Of a DNA stretch of 64,000 nucleotides, positions 1 to 10,385 are shown in pieces. The notes below the pieces were generated by a model, which saw nothing but the letters and a program-made list of their open reading frames with translations, had not been told where the DNA came from and did not search any database. The DNA is from Prosthecodimorpha staleyi (GTDB taxonomy: Bacteria > Pseudomonadota > Alphaproteobacteria > Rhizobiales > Ancalomicrobiaceae): positions 146,971 to 210,970 of the forward strand of contig NZ_JAHHZF010000014.1 of NCBI RefSeq assembly GCF_018729455.1. The letters are read 5' to 3'. Numbering within the stretch: the stretch's first letter is position 1; each line of letters begins with the position of its first letter. The translations under genes and the position numbers were made by a program.

Positions 1-6
1 CGCCGC

Positions 7-1019
<1,013 letters not shown>

Positions 1020-1023
<4 letters not shown>

Positions 1024-1934
1024 GCGCGCCCCCTGGAGACCGAGGCGTCGCGCAGGCCGTCGCCGACCAGGTTGATGGCGAGGATCAGCGCGAACAGGCC
1101 GAGGCCCGGAATGGTGATCATCCAGGGCGAGAAGAAAATGTCCTCCTTGGCCTCGGCCAGCATCAGCCCCCAGCTCGGCAGAGGCGGCTGCACGCCGAGG
1201 CCGAGGAAGGAGAGGGCGGCTTCGAACAGGATCGCGTTGGCCATCTCCACCGTGGCGATGACGATCAGCGGATTGGCGACGTTGGGCAGGATCTCGCCGA
1301 TCAGGATGCGCGGCGTCGAGCAGCCGAGCGCCTGGGCGGCGGTGACGTAGTCGCGCGAGCGCGCCTGCTGGGTCACCGAGCGCATGACCACGGCGAAGCG
1401 GTCCCACAAGAGCGAGCCGAGCACCAGGATCACGACCACGAGCGAACTGCCCTGCTTGGCGACCACCGCCAGCGCGACCAGGACGACCGGCATGGCCAAT
1501 CGCGTCGTGACCAGGAAGGACACGACGAGATCGACCTTGCGGCCGAAATAGCCGGCCGCCATGCCGAGCGTGGTGCCGATCAGCCCGGACATGAGCGTCG
1601 TCGCTGTTCCGATCAGGAGCGAGATGCGGGCGCCGTAGACGAGGCGCGCCCAATAGTCCCGGCCGAGCTTGTCGGTGCCGAGCGGATGCGACCAGGTCGC
1701 CTTGGGGTGGTCCCAGAACCAGCCGTACCAGATCGGCGGCACCCGCCGGGCGACGATGTTCTGCGCGTAAGGGTCGTGCCAGGTGATCAGCGGGGCGAAC
1801 AGGGCGGCGCCGACGATCAGGACCAGGATGGTGCCGCCGATGACGAGGCTGCCGTGGCGCAGCGCACGCGGCAGCCGCCAACGGCGCGGGGCCGGGGCGT
1901 CGACGTCGGGAGGGCTGGTGGTGGTGGCGGTCAT
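1020..1934 (-). CDS. Dipeptide-type ABC transporter permease (DppC type)
   Basis: This 304-residue inner-membrane permease has the DppC layout: a cytoplasmic proline-rich N-terminus, a first membrane span near 28-50, a periplasmic segment ending in the typical HPLGTDKLGRD stretch (83-93), then five more spans. The EAA loop that docks on the ATPase is near 199-218 (AAQALGCSTPRILIGEILPN). It follows the DppB-type gene by one base and overlaps the ATPase gene downstream, so all are in one operon with the binding protein. The substrate is unknown. Confidence 0.92.
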
Positions 1935-1935
1935 G

Positions 1936-2853
1936 TCAGCCCATCCGGATGCGGGGGTCGAGCCAGGCGTTGAGCAGGTCCGCCGACAGGGTCAGGACGA
2001 TGTAGATGAGCGAAATCATCAGAACGATCGCCTGCGTGACCGGCAGGTCGGACAGCGAGATGGACTCCCAGGCCAGGTAGCCGACCCCCTGCATGGCGAA
2101 GATGGTCTCGATCACCACCGAGCCGCCGAGCATGAAGCCGAACTGCACCGCCGCGACCGAGACCACCGGCAGGACGGCATTGCGCAGGGCATGCTTCAGG
2201 ACGACGCGGGCCTCCGACAGCCCCTTGGCGCGGGCGGTGCGGATATAGTCGGAGGCCAGAACGTCGATCATACCGGCCCGCATCAGCCGCATCAGTGTCG
2301 GCGCGGCGTAGTAGCCGAGCGCGACCGCAGGCAGGATGAAATGCGCCGTGGTCGCCGAGCCGGAGGCCGGCAGCCAGCGCAGGTTGACGCTGAAGATGAC
2401 GATGCCGAGCAGGGCGAACCAGAAGGTCGGCATCGCCTGCCCGAACAGCGCCAAGAGCAGCGCCAACCGGTCGATCCAAGAGTTCGGCCGCAGCGCCGCC
2501 GCGATGGCGAGCGGGATCGAAAGGACCAGCGCGAAGGCAAGCGCCAGTCCGCCGAGCTTCAGCGTCACCGGCAGCCGCTCCAGGATCACGTCGACCACGG
2601 GGCGGCGCTGCCGATAGGATGTGCCGAGGTCGCCCTGCAGCGCCTGACCGAGCCAGGCGACGTAGCGCGCCGCCAGCGGACGGTCGAAACCGTAGGACTT
2701 GCGGATCGCCTCGACATCGTCGGACGTCGCCCCCTCGCCGGCGATCGCCCGGGCCGGGTCGATCGCCGCATTGGTCAGCGTGAAGGTGATGCCCGACACG
2801 ACGAACATCACCAGGACGCCGATGACCATACGTCGCAACGCATAGGACAGCAT
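1936..2853 (-). CDS. Dipeptide-type ABC transporter permease (DppB type)
   Basis: This 305-residue permease starts with the standard DppB N-terminal span (residues 8-28), followed by a periplasmic region with the GFDRPLAARYVAWL-type segment (55-68) and five more spans. The EAA loop lies near 205-225 (TARAKGLSEARVVLKHALRN). It is the heterodimer partner of the DppC-type protein encoded next and lies 18 bases downstream of the binding-protein gene. Length and motifs are normal for the family. Confidence 0.92.
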   Translation of the reverse strand: MLSYALRRMVIGVLVMFVVSGITFTLTNAAIDPARAIAGEGATSDDVEAIRKSYGFDRPLAARYVAWLGQALQGDLGTSYRQRRPVVDVILERLPVTLKLGGLALAFALVLSIPLAIAAALRPNSWIDRLALLLALFGQAMPTFWFALLGIVIFSVNLRWLPASGSATTAHFILPAVALGYYAAPTLMRLMRAGMIDVLASDYIRTARAKGLSEARVVLKHALRNAVLPVVSVAAVQFGFMLGGSVVIETIFAMQGVGYLAWESISLSDLPVTQAIVLMISLIYIVLTLSADLLNAWLDPRIRMG

Positions 2854-2871
2854 TGGCCGGATCCTCGGCGG

Positions 2872-4392
2872 TTACTTCCAGCGCGACAGGAAGAAGCGCG
2901 GGTTTTCGTCGGGGAAGCTCTGGAACTCGAGATCCTTGGCGTGGGCATAGACCACCGGATGGACCCAGAGCGGGAACCAGTAGAGCTGTTCGGCGATGCG
3001 GGCGACGGCCTGGTCGTAGTTGGTCTTGCGCACCGCGGTATCGACCGTGGCCGCGCCGGCCTTCAGCCAGCCGGAGACATCCTTGTCCTGCGCCATGTCG
3101 TCGGGGCCGAGCGTGAAGAAGTTGTTCAGGATCGCCGACACGTCGTTGATCGAATAGGAGCCCCAGTCGCCCAGGAACAGATGCGCGGTGTTGTTGACCA
3201 CGCGTTCGCGGGCGGCGGCATATTGCAGGAAGGTGATGTTGGTCTTGATGCCGACGGCGTCGAGATAGCCGGCGAGCGACTCGGTCCATTCGCGGTTGCG
3301 GTAGGCGACGAGTTCCAGTGTGGTGCCCGGCGCGATGCCGGCCTCGGCGAGCAGCTTCTTGGCCTTGGCCGGATCGTAGTCGTACTGCGCCACATCCTGC
3401 CGGCAGCCGAATTGGGTCCGGTAGCAGGGCGCCTTGACGACGCTGGAACCGGCGCTGATGACATATTCGACCAGCTTCGCGCGGTCGACGGCATGGGCGA
3501 TGGCTTGGCGCACGCGCGGATCGCGCAGCGGGTTCGGCTTGGCCATCTCGCGGGTGTTGTAGGCGAGATAGCTGATCCGCATGGTCTCCGCCGGCACCAC
3601 CTTGGCGGTCCCGGTGGCGGCCAGGCGGCCGGCCTGATCCGGCGGCACGTACCAGATCCAGTCTAATCCGCCGCTGAGCAGTTCGGCCATCTGGGTCGAC
3701 TGGTCGGGGATCATCCGGTAGATGATCGACTTGATGGTCGGCTGGCCCTTCGGGCTGTCCTTGAAATACTGGCCGGTGAGTTCGACCTCGATCGAGGTGC
3801 CGGGCGTGAACTTGACCAGCCGATAGGGCCCGGTGCCGACGACCTTGCCGCCCGCGCCCGCCACGCCGCCCGGACCGAAAAAGTCCTTCGGCAGGATGGC
3901 GATCAGGCTGGCGAGATATTCCAGCGCCGGCGGGAACGGCGCCTTGAGATGGATCTTGACCGTATGGTCGTCGATCTTCTCGGCGCTCTTCATCCAGTTG
4001 ACGTTGCTCGGAACGTTGATCTTGTTCTCGGGCGCCACGACATAATTGATGGTGTAGACGACATCGTCGGCGCTGAAGGCCCGGCCGTCATGGAATTTGA
4101 CGTCGTCGCGCAGGGACAGCTGCAGCGTCACGTCGTCGAGCCACTTCCAGGACTTGGCGAGCAGGGGCTTGAACTCGCCGGAGACCGGATCGCGGTAGAC
4201 AAGCGTATCCCAGATCAGCTGGCCATTGATGATCATCGCCTCGCGATGCGCATTGTAATAGGGGTCGACCGCCGTGATCGACGAGACGCTCGCCCATCGC
4301 AGGCTGTTGTTGGCCTTGTCGGCGAAGCTCGGCGAAACGGTCGCGGCGGTCACCGCGCAGGCAGCCAGCAGCATCCTCAATCTGCGCATCAT
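2872..4392 (-). CDS. ABC transporter substrate-binding protein, family 5 (DppA type)
   Basis: This 506-residue periplasmic solute-binding protein has a signal peptide at about residues 1-24, with a hydrophobic core and cleavage after Ser-Phe-Ala. The mature part has the family 5 pattern, including the LRDDVKFHDGRAFSADDVVYT region and a long C-terminal lobe. It is the first gene of the transporter set and lies directly after the IclR gene (4-base overlap of stop and start). In this family the ligand can be a dipeptide, nickel, an opine or a glycoside, and nothing here decides between them. The neighbouring GMC oxidoreductase hints at an alcohol or sugar-like compound. Confidence 0.92.
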   Translation of the reverse strand: MMRRLRMLLAACAVTAATVSPSFADKANNSLRWASVSSITAVDPYYNAHREAMIINGQLIWDTLVYRDPVSGEFKPLLAKSWKWLDDVTLQLSLRDDVKFHDGRAFSADDVVYTINYVVAPENKINVPSNVNWMKSAEKIDDHTVKIHLKAPFPPALEYLASLIAILPKDFFGPGGVAGAGGKVVGTGPYRLVKFTPGTSIEVELTGQYFKDSPKGQPTIKSIIYRMIPDQSTQMAELLSGGLDWIWYVPPDQAGRLAATGTAKVVPAETMRISYLAYNTREMAKPNPLRDPRVRQAIAHAVDRAKLVEYVISAGSSVVKAPCYRTQFGCRQDVAQYDYDPAKAKKLLAEAGIAPGTTLELVAYRNREWTESLAGYLDAVGIKTNITFLQYAAARERVVNNTAHLFLGDWGSYSINDVSAILNNFFTLGPDDMAQDKDVSGWLKAGAATVDTAVRKTNYDQAVARIAEQLYWFPLWVHPVVYAHAKDLEFQSFPDENPRFFLSRWK

Positions 4393-5237
4393 CCAACTCC
4401 CTCCAAAGACGATTTTTCACGGAGCGAGGCCGACAGCGCCGCCGCGGCGTCACGCAGTCGGGCTCCGATCTCCAGGACGCGGGTCGCGTCGTAACGCGGC
4501 TTGATGCCGCCCACGCTGATGGCGCCGAGCATGTGGCCGCCGGCACCGAAGATCGGCGCACCGACCGCGACCACATATTCGAACAGGTCCTCGTCGCCGA
4601 TCGAGAAGCCGCGGGCACGCGTATCGGCGATCCGTTGGCGCACGACCGCCGGATCGACGGTGGTGCGCGGTGTCGCCTTGGCCAGCGGCCGGCTCAGCAC
4701 CTCGTCGATGAAGGCGTCGTCCGAGAAGGCCAGGATCGCGAACGGCGCGCCGCCGCAATGCAGCGGCAGGCGCGAGCCGATCTGCGAGCCAGCCACGATC
4801 ACCGGCGCGCGGCCTTCGACCCGGTCGACGCACAGCGCCTCGCCGCGGTTCTCGACCATCAGCAGGATGACGTCGTCGGTCTCCTGCGAAAGCTGGTGCA
4901 TCAGGTTGATGGTCGACAGGCTGATCGGATGCTGGCGCTGCGCCCGCCGGGCGAGTTCGACGAAGCGCATTCCGAGCCGATAGCGGCCGGTGGACGGCTC
5001 GCGCTCGACCAGCTGTTCGTGATCGAGCGTGGCGAGCAGGCGATGGCAGACGGTGGTCGATACGTCGAGGGCGCGGGCGATGTCGGTCAGCGTCGATCCG
5101 CCCTCGCCGGCGGAGACGGCCTGCAGCACCGACACGGCCTTGCGGACCGTTTGGCTGAGGTCGCGATCGGGAATGGCGGCGTCGCCCGACTTGCGCGGAC
5201 GACCGACGGAGCGGCGCGGGGGGGATGGTTCATTCAT
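4389..5237 (-). CDS. IclR family transcriptional regulator
   Basis: This 282-residue regulator has an N-terminal winged helix-turn-helix near 30-90 (STLTDIARALDVSTTVCHRL) and a C-terminal GAF-like effector domain. The N-terminal tail is basic (VGRPRKSG). I chose the ATG at 5237 over one at 5285 because the longer form would place the TTTCCGA-type palindromic motif inside the gene, while the shorter leaves it directly upstream. The gene sits between a GMC oxidoreductase and the peptide-type transporter and overlaps the latter by 4 bases. It probably controls both and itself. Confidence 0.9.
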   Translation of the reverse strand: MNEPSPPRRSVGRPRKSGDAAIPDRDLSQTVRKAVSVLQAVSAGEGGSTLTDIARALDVSTTVCHRLLATLDHEQLVEREPSTGRYRLGMRFVELARRAQRQHPISLSTINLMHQLSQETDDVILLMVENRGEALCVDRVEGRAPVIVAGSQIGSRLPLHCGGAPFAILAFSDDAFIDEVLSRPLAKATPRTTVDPAVVRQRIADTRARGFSIGDEDLFEYVVAVGAPIFGAGGHMLGAISVGGIKPRYDATRVLEIGARLRDAAAALSASLREKSSLEGVG

Positions 5238-5265
5238 TTCCGATATCCAGAAATTATTTCCGAAA
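5237..5265. promoter_or_regulatory. Putative IclR operator, copy B (autoregulatory)
   Basis: On the plus strand the site reads TTTCCGATATCCAGAAA, then TTA, then TTTCCGAA. It matches the motif upstream of the GMC oxidoreductase at 6919-6947 in the same order, with a spacer of 3 instead of 4 bases. It covers the region just before, and touching, the IclR start codon. The pattern is seen directly; IclR binding is inferred. Confidence 0.5.
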
Positions 5266-5291
5266 TATCTGAGCATGGCGCGCATCCGGGT

Positions 5292-6905
5292 TCAAGTCCG
5301 CGCATCGGCGAGCGCGAAGGCGGCGGCGCGTTCGCCGATCATGATCGTGGCCGCGTTGGTGTTGCCGCTGACGATGTCGGGCATCACCGAGGCGTCGGCG
5401 ATGCGCAGTCCGTCGAGGCCCCGCAACTTCAGCCGCGCGTCGACCACCGCCATCGGATCCGGCCCCATCCGGGCGGTGCCGACCGGGTGATAGACGCTCG
5501 ACGCGGTCGCCCGGACCCAGGCGGCGATCTCGGCGTCGCTCTGTGCCGCGGCCATCGGTGCCAGTTCCGGCCCGCGGATGCCGTCGAAGGCCGAGCCCGA
5601 GACGAGGTCGCGGACCAGCCGCACCCCCGCCACGGTCGCGGACATGTCGGCCTCCTCCGCCAGATAGTTCGGCTGGATCAGCGGCGCGGCGAGGGGATCA
5701 GCGCTGCGTAAGCGCAGATGGCCGCGGCTCTGCGGCCGGATCGGTCCGATCCGGATCGAGAAGGTGTCGGTCGGTCGCCGTCGCCCCGGCAGCGGCATCC
5801 AGAGGGCGGCGTTGGTCGCCGCGATCGGCAGCACGAAAGCCTGCAAGTCCGGCGCGTCCAGGCCGTCCCGCGAGGCGAAGAAGCCGCCCGCCTGGATCGG
5901 GCTGGCGCCGGCCGGCCCGGTTCCGGTGGCGGCGAAGCGCAGGAGATTCAGTGCGAAGCGGTCGAGCCGCAGGTTGTCGACCATCGAAACGGGCTGCCGG
6001 CAGGCGAAGGCCGGAGCGACGTCGAGATGGTCGTGCAGGTTTTCGCCGACGCCCGGCAGGTCGTGCAGCGTCCGGATGCCGACCGAGGCGAGATGTCCGG
6101 CCGGTCCGATCCCTGACAACAGAAGGAGTTGCGGCGTATTGACGGCGCCGGCGCACAGAATGACCTCGCGGCGCGCACGCAGGGTGGTGGTGCGGCCGCC
6201 CGAAAGCACCTCGACGCCGGCGATCCGTCCGCCCTCGACGACCAGGCGCAAGGCACGGACCGAGGGGCGGACGGTCAGGTTTCGACGCCGCCGGGCCGGC
6301 GCCAGGAAGGTCGTGGCGGTGGTCTGCCGGCGGCCGTTGCGGATGTTGAAATGATAGAAGCCGACCCCGGCCTGGCGGTCGCCGTTGAAGTCCGGGTTGA
6401 GCGGATGGCCGGCCGCGACGCCGGCCTCGATGAAGCGGTCGAACAGGCCATAGGCGCGGCTGGCGGGGGTGACGGGCAGCGGGCCGTCGGTGCCGTGATG
6501 ACGGTCGGCCGGACCGGCGAAGCCCTCCGACTTGCGGAAGGCGGGCAGTACATCGGCATGGCTCCAGCCGGGATTGCCGCGCTGCGCCCAGCCGTCGAAA
6601 TCGGCGGCGGCGCCGCGGATATAAACCATGCCATTGAAGATGAACGAGCCGCCCAGCATGCGGCCGCGCGGCCAGAAGATGCGCCGGCCGTCGAGATGCG
6701 GCTGCGGCTCGGTTTCGTAGAACCAGTTGTTCGGGCGCGCCCGGTACAGCCGCCCGGCCAGCATCGGCACCCGGTAGAGCGGATTCCAGTCGGACGGGCC
6801 GGCCTCCAGAAGGCAGGTGTCGACGCTCGCATCCTCGCTGAGACGGGCCGCGACCACGCATCCGGCCGAACCGCCCCCGACGACAACGAAGTCGAACTCC
6901 TGCAT
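5292..6905 (-). CDS. GMC family oxidoreductase (choline dehydrogenase-like)
   Basis: This 537-residue flavoprotein of the glucose-methanol-choline family should oxidise an alcohol or sugar-like substrate with FAD. The N-terminal dinucleotide-binding motif GGGSAGC is near residues 9-15, followed by the acidic end of the beta2 strand (LLEAG). The GMC signature with [19 protein letters not shown] is near 80-98, and the C-terminal active-site segment [11 protein letters not shown] is near 480, containing the catalytic histidine. ATG 6905 is preferred over an in-frame GTG at 6914 because an AGGTG stretch sits at the right distance. The upstream palindrome suggests IclR control. The substrate is unknown. 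Confidence 0.93.
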   Translation of the reverse strand: MQEFDFVVVGGGSAGCVVAARLSEDASVDTCLLEAGPSDWNPLYRVPMLAGRLYRARPNNWFYETEPQPHLDGRRIFWPRGRMLGGSFIFNGMVYIRGAAADFDGWAQRGNPGWSHADVLPAFRKSEGFAGPADRHHGTDGPLPVTPASRAYGLFDRFIEAGVAAGHPLNPDFNGDRQAGVGFYHFNIRNGRRQTTATTFLAPARRRRNLTVRPSVRALRLVVEGGRIAGVEVLSGGRTTTLRARREVILCAGAVNTPQLLLLSGIGPAGHLASVGIRTLHDLPGVGENLHDHLDVAPAFACRQPVSMVDNLRLDRFALNLLRFAATGTGPAGASPIQAGGFFASRDGLDAPDLQAFVLPIAATNAALWMPLPGRRRPTDTFSIRIGPIRPQSRGHLRLRSADPLAAPLIQPNYLAEEADMSATVAGVRLVRDLVSGSAFDGIRGPELAPMAAAQSDAEIAAWVRATASSVYHPVGTARMGPDPMAVVDARLKLRGLDGLRIADASVMPDIVSGNTNAATIMIGERAAAFALADART

Positions 6906-6918
6906 TCGTGACACCTAT

Positions 6919-6947
6919 TTTCCGATAATCGGAAATTAATTTCCGAA
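6919..6947. promoter_or_regulatory. Putative IclR operator, copy A
   Basis: This site contains the perfect 17-base palindrome TTTCCGATAATCGGAAA followed by TTAA and a third half-site TTTCCGAA. It lies 14 bases upstream of the GMC oxidoreductase start. A close relative precedes the IclR gene at 5237-5265. The AT-rich block stands out from its GC-rich surroundings. Regulator identity is inferred from synteny. Confidence 0.55.
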
Positions 6948-7076
6948 TTCTTGCGAATTTATAGGCGGGTGTCAAGCGTGCCGGCGCAAGCTTTCCGGCG
7001 GCCGGATTGGCGCCGGCGATGCGGTCGGAAACGGGGGAGGGGCGACCCGCGACGGTGCCCGAGGCGGACGGAGATC

Positions 7077-7310
7077 GTCACGAAGAACGAGACAGTGCCC
7101 GGTCCGGGCTGTGCTCACTGCAAGGCGACCGAAGACATGGCGGGCGATCAGGTCGCCCGGCTCGGTCTCGCCGTTGCGGTCGAGAAATCTGCCGACTGTG
7201 CGGCGATCGCGGGCTTCGGCATCGCCGCGATCCCCGGCATCCTCGGGGGCGGCAAGGCGGTGCATGTCGGCGGCTTGCCCAAGCCGGAAGGCGTGGCGCG
7301 ACGACCGTCG
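7077..7310 (+). pseudogene. Decayed small redox-active disulfide (thioredoxin-like) protein
   Basis: Frame 3 encodes a segment much like the small redox-active disulfide protein family (Thioredoxin_3): PGPGCAHCKATE, then an LAVAVEKSAD stretch, then GFGIAAIPGIL and finally AVHVGGLPKPE. The CxxC pair (CAHC) and the conserved cis-proline region are still recognisable. No good start codon precedes it (only a GTG at 7095 without a clear ribosome site). The usual Thr-Pro before the second strand has become Ile-Pro, and after KPE the frame runs on into unrelated sequence rather than ending at about 78 residues. I read it as a degrading gene, though expression from GTG cannot be excluded. It fills most of the gap between the GMC gene and the BtpA gene. 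Confidence 0.45.
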
Positions 7311-7416
7311 GTTTCAGCGCAGTCTCGCCCCGGGGCGAAGTCGGCGTCCCGGCGTCGCGCGCCGCCGGGCAGGCCCCCGCGCGATCTGGCGGCGCCGGGC
7401 ATCTACAGGTTCGCGA

Positions 7417-8199
7417 TCAGGCCTTGGCTGCGTCCATGAGGCGGTGGCACTTGTCGAGGTCCCACTTCAGCGGGTCGTTCGCTCCGGCATCCGAGCGCAT
7501 GATCGAGGTCGACACGACGACGCCGGCCGCCTCGGCCAGGGCGCGTCCGATATTGCCGGCATCGACGCCACCGCCGACGAGGACCGGAGCCTTGATGCCG
7601 GCGGTGCGCAGCGCTCGGATCCGGGCGAGGCTGTCGTCGAAATCGGAGCCGGTGATGACGAGCCCGTCCGCCCCCATGTCGACGGCCCACTTGGCGGCCT
7701 GCGGCTGCGGGACGCCGGCGATCGGCAGCGAGGTCCGGTCGTGGATGTCGGCCAGGATGGCGACCCCGTCGGCACCGGCCGCCTGACGATAGGCCCGGGC
7801 GGCAACGCACAAGGCCGACTTCTGGCCCTCGGACGACATGACCGCCCCGACATAGACCTTGAGACGCACGAAGCTTGCGCCGCATGCCTCCGCAATGGCG
7901 ATCGGGCTTTCCGCATCGTGCGCCTGCACGATGATGCCAAGCGCGAGACCGGGGTATTCGCGGCGGATGAGACGGCCGAGGGCGGTGGTGCGGGCGACGG
8001 TCGCGATGCTGGCAGGGCCGGCCGCGCGCGTCTGGTCCTGCAGCTTGACGGCGGGAATGCCGGCTTGCGCGAACACGGCAACGTTGGCGAGCACGTAGTC
8101 TTCGAGAAAGGCCATCGACAGGCCCGGCTGCACGACCGGGTCGGGGAGATGCAAGGCGGCGATCACCGTGTGGTCGAAGGCAAGGCGGTTCGGGGTCAT
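7417..8199 (-). CDS. BtpA/SgcQ family protein
   Basis: This 260-residue protein is a TIM-barrel-like member of the BtpA/SgcQ family. The family is named after a cyanobacterial photosystem I biogenesis factor, but in other bacteria it sits in sugar operons such as E. coli sgc. The sequence shows the glycine-rich phosphate-site-like segments GADGLVITGS and VLVGGGVDAGNI near residues 180-225. The ATG overlaps the stop of the PfkB kinase gene. It is the last gene of the importer operon, which argues for a sugar-metabolic role here. The biochemical activity of the family is not settled. Confidence 0.82.
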   Translation of the reverse strand: MTPNRLAFDHTVIAALHLPDPVVQPGLSMAFLEDYVLANVAVFAQAGIPAVKLQDQTRAAGPASIATVARTTALGRLIRREYPGLALGIIVQAHDAESPIAIAEACGASFVRLKVYVGAVMSSEGQKSALCVAARAYRQAAGADGVAILADIHDRTSLPIAGVPQPQAAKWAVDMGADGLVITGSDFDDSLARIRALRTAGIKAPVLVGGGVDAGNIGRALAEAAGVVVSTSIMRSDAGANDPLKWDLDKCHRLMDAAKA

Positions 8200-9230
8200 G
8201 GTTGGTTCCGGATTGGGTGTGGGGCGCAGAAGACGCGCAGCCTCGCCTCCGCCTGCGCGCGCGTGACCGCCAGGAGCGGCAACGGGCCTCTCGTCTCGAC
8301 CGCGAAGGCCGCCGAGACGGTGGCCCTTCTGGCGGCGATCAGGGGCGGCTCGCCGAGCAGCAGGCCGCTCAGGAAGCCGCCGCAATAGGCATCTCCCGCG
8401 CCGGTCGGATCGACCACCGGCACCGTCAGGGCGCCGATCGCTTCGCAATGGTCCGAGCCGCGCGTCGCGACCAGAGATCCCTCGCCCGCGAGCTTGACGC
8501 CGACCGCGCCGCGCACTCTCGCGGCCAAGGCGGGAAGCGCGGCCTCCGGAGGGCGGCCGGGGGCCAGCATGGCGAGTTCGCGCCGGCTCGGCAGGAAGGC
8601 ATCGACGAGCGGCAGGAGTTGGTCGAGATAGGCGGCGTCCATGGCGGCCGCGTGCGAGCCGGGATCGCATGTCACTATCAGCCCGCGGGCCCGCGCCGCC
8701 CGAGCCAGGGCGAGCAAGGCGTCGGGGCGGTTGGGGGCCAGATGGATGCCGTCGGCCGCCCAGAGGGCATCCGGCACGTGGCCCGGCTCGACCGGATGGG
8801 CGCGGCGATAGCCGGCGAAGTCGCAACCCTGCGGGGCGTGATCGGACAGCATGCGTTCGAAAGCCGCCGCGGCAGCCGGCGACACCTGGTCGCCGACCAT
8901 GCCGCAGGCGTCCGCCGTGGCCGCGGTGGCGTGGAGATGATCGCGCCGCTCGCCGTCGGACCGGTAGAAGAACCATTCCTCCAACTCGACGGTGACCGGA
9001 TCGACGCTCAGCGCCAGGGGGGCGAGGCCGCCGGCCGCGAGCGCCGCCAGCATCGGGCGCGGATAGTTTTCCGGAATGCGTGCGCAGACGCCGACCGGGT
9101 CCAGCCAGAGCCGGGCGCCGGCCGCGGAATAGACCGCATTTCCGCCGATCTGCCCCCGGACCAGCGCGCCGTCATGCGACACGACATTGTCGATGATCAC
9201 GCCGCCGGTGGTGAAGAGGCGGGGTGTCAA
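8196..9230 (-). CDS. PfkB family carbohydrate kinase (second copy in operon)
   Basis: This 344-residue ribokinase-fold protein probably phosphorylates a sugar or sugar-amine in the cytoplasm. The anion-hole and catalytic-base motif DPTGAGDAYCGGF lies near 273-285, and the N-terminal GGxxxD-type substrate segment (TTGGVIIDNVV) is at 7-17, with GGNAVYSAAGA near 29-39. It overlaps the SIS gene before it and the BtpA gene after it by 4 bases each. A second, quite different PfkB protein is encoded at 13167-14042. PfkB plus SIS pairs are typical of fructosamine kinase/deglycase systems, which is the basis for the role suggested here. Confidence 0.88.
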   Translation of the reverse strand: MTPRLFTTGGVIIDNVVSHDGALVRGQIGGNAVYSAAGARLWLDPVGVCARIPENYPRPMLAALAAGGLAPLALSVDPVTVELEEWFFYRSDGERRDHLHATAATADACGMVGDQVSPAAAAAFERMLSDHAPQGCDFAGYRRAHPVEPGHVPDALWAADGIHLAPNRPDALLALARAARARGLIVTCDPGSHAAAMDAAYLDQLLPLVDAFLPSRRELAMLAPGRPPEAALPALAARVRGAVGVKLAGEGSLVATRGSDHCEAIGALTVPVVDPTGAGDAYCGGFLSGLLLGEPPLIAARRATVSAAFAVETRGPLPLLAVTRAQAEARLRVFCAPHPIRNQP

Positions 9231-10366
9231 GACCAGGGTCCGCCGAGCCCGAGATCCGCGCGGGCCATCGCCGAATGAAAGGCCAGCGCGTGCAGGGGCA
9301 CGGTGGCCATGATGGCGGCCAGCGGACCCGTCGCCTCGGCAACGACGAGGTGATGGTCGACCCGTGCGACGATCTCCGCGTCGTCTTCCCGCAGGAGCGC
9401 GAAGCTGGTGCTGCCCTCGGCCTGGGCGACGAGGGCCGTGTCCAGGGCCCGCTCGCGGGCTTCCGGCGCCGTCGCGACGATGACCAGCCGGTCGCCCCGC
9501 TTCGGAAGGCGGTAGTGGTGCATCTCCTCCAACGGGAGGGCGAAGGCATGCGCGGGAGTCAGTTCCCGGAGCTTCGCGGCCCCGAAGGAGGCGGCCGCGA
9601 AATCCGGGCCGGCACCCGTGAAGATCGTCATGGGAGCATCGGCGAAGGCCGTCGCAACCCGGGCGACGGGACCGTCGATCCGCCCGATGAGGGCGTCGAT
9701 CGAGGCCGGGAGCGCATCGAGCGCGGCCGCAAGGTCATCGGTCGCACTGGCGTCCGGGACGGGAGGGGATGCGGCGGCCAGATGCGACGCGAGCGCGGCG
9801 AGCAGGGCGATCGAGGCCATCGACGACTGGGTCGGCCATCCCTTTCGTGACGCTTGCACGAGGAGCCCGGCGTCGAAGCCGGTCATCGCGGGGCTGCCCG
9901 AGGTGTTGGACATGCCGACCGCGATCGCGCCTTCGGCCTTGGCCCGAGTGAGGGCGTTGATCACTGCCGGCGTGTTGCCGCCGGAGGTCAGCCCGATCAC
10001 CAGCGCGCCGCGGTTGATCGCGGCGCCCGCGAAGGCGGCATGCTCGAAGGCTTCGACCGCGAAGCAGGGTACGCCGAGGGTGCGTTCCATGATCGGCGCG
10101 GCGGCCAGCCCGACGAACCAGGAATCGCCGCAGCCGACCACGACGATCCGCTCGGGTCGGCCGGGCAATGCGGTGCGGACCCGTTCGAAATCGGGGCCGG
10201 CACCCGCCAGGGTGTCGGCGATGGCTGCCCCCTGGGCCAGCATCTCGGTGCGCGTCCGGCCGACGCGGGCCAGCCGGGCCGCGTCGCGTGGGGCGTCGGT
10301 GGACGGTTCGGCCCGCAATCGGGCCAGTCGTTGCGTCCAGTCCGTGGTCGGTTCGGTCATGGTCAC
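9227..10366 (-). CDS. SIS domain protein (sugar isomerase/deglycase-like, second copy)
   Basis: This 379-residue protein has two sugar-isomerase domains, as in the GlmS C-terminal half, AgaS and FrlB. Residues near 72-85 (VVVGCGDSWFVGLA) and 127-133 (TSGGNTP) form the phosphosugar-binding loops of the first domain, and a second SIS fold follows the central hydrophobic segment. It should act on a phosphorylated amino sugar or Amadori compound made by the neighbouring PfkB kinase. It follows the permease genes by 19 bases and overlaps the kinase gene. A second SIS gene lies at 14042-15136. Confidence 0.87.
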   Translation of the reverse strand: MTMTEPTTDWTQRLARLRAEPSTDAPRDAARLARVGRTRTEMLAQGAAIADTLAGAGPDFERVRTALPGRPERIVVVGCGDSWFVGLAAAPIMERTLGVPCFAVEAFEHAAFAGAAINRGALVIGLTSGGNTPAVINALTRAKAEGAIAVGMSNTSGSPAMTGFDAGLLVQASRKGWPTQSSMASIALLAALASHLAAASPPVPDASATDDLAAALDALPASIDALIGRIDGPVARVATAFADAPMTIFTGAGPDFAAASFGAAKLRELTPAHAFALPLEEMHHYRLPKRGDRLVIVATAPEARERALDTALVAQAEGSTSFALLREDDAEIVARVDHHLVVAEATGPLAAIMATVPLHALAFHSAMARADLGLGGPWS

Positions 10367-10385
10367 TCTTGCATGTTGCGTGAGG

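Noticed and set aside
1783..3666. A 627-residue plus-strand open frame across two permease genes
   Set aside because: It crosses gene boundaries of the DppB/DppC/DppA genes on the other strand and has no domain or ribosome site.
4389..5285. Longer IclR start at 5285
   Set aside because: It would code through the palindromic motif shared with the GMC promoter, and the extra 16 residues do not resemble IclR proteins.
7417..8199. BtpA as evidence of photosystem function
   Set aside because: The family name comes from a cyanobacterial photosystem I factor, but here the gene is coupled to a PfkB kinase gene in a sugar-type importer operon. It is not evidence of phototrophy.
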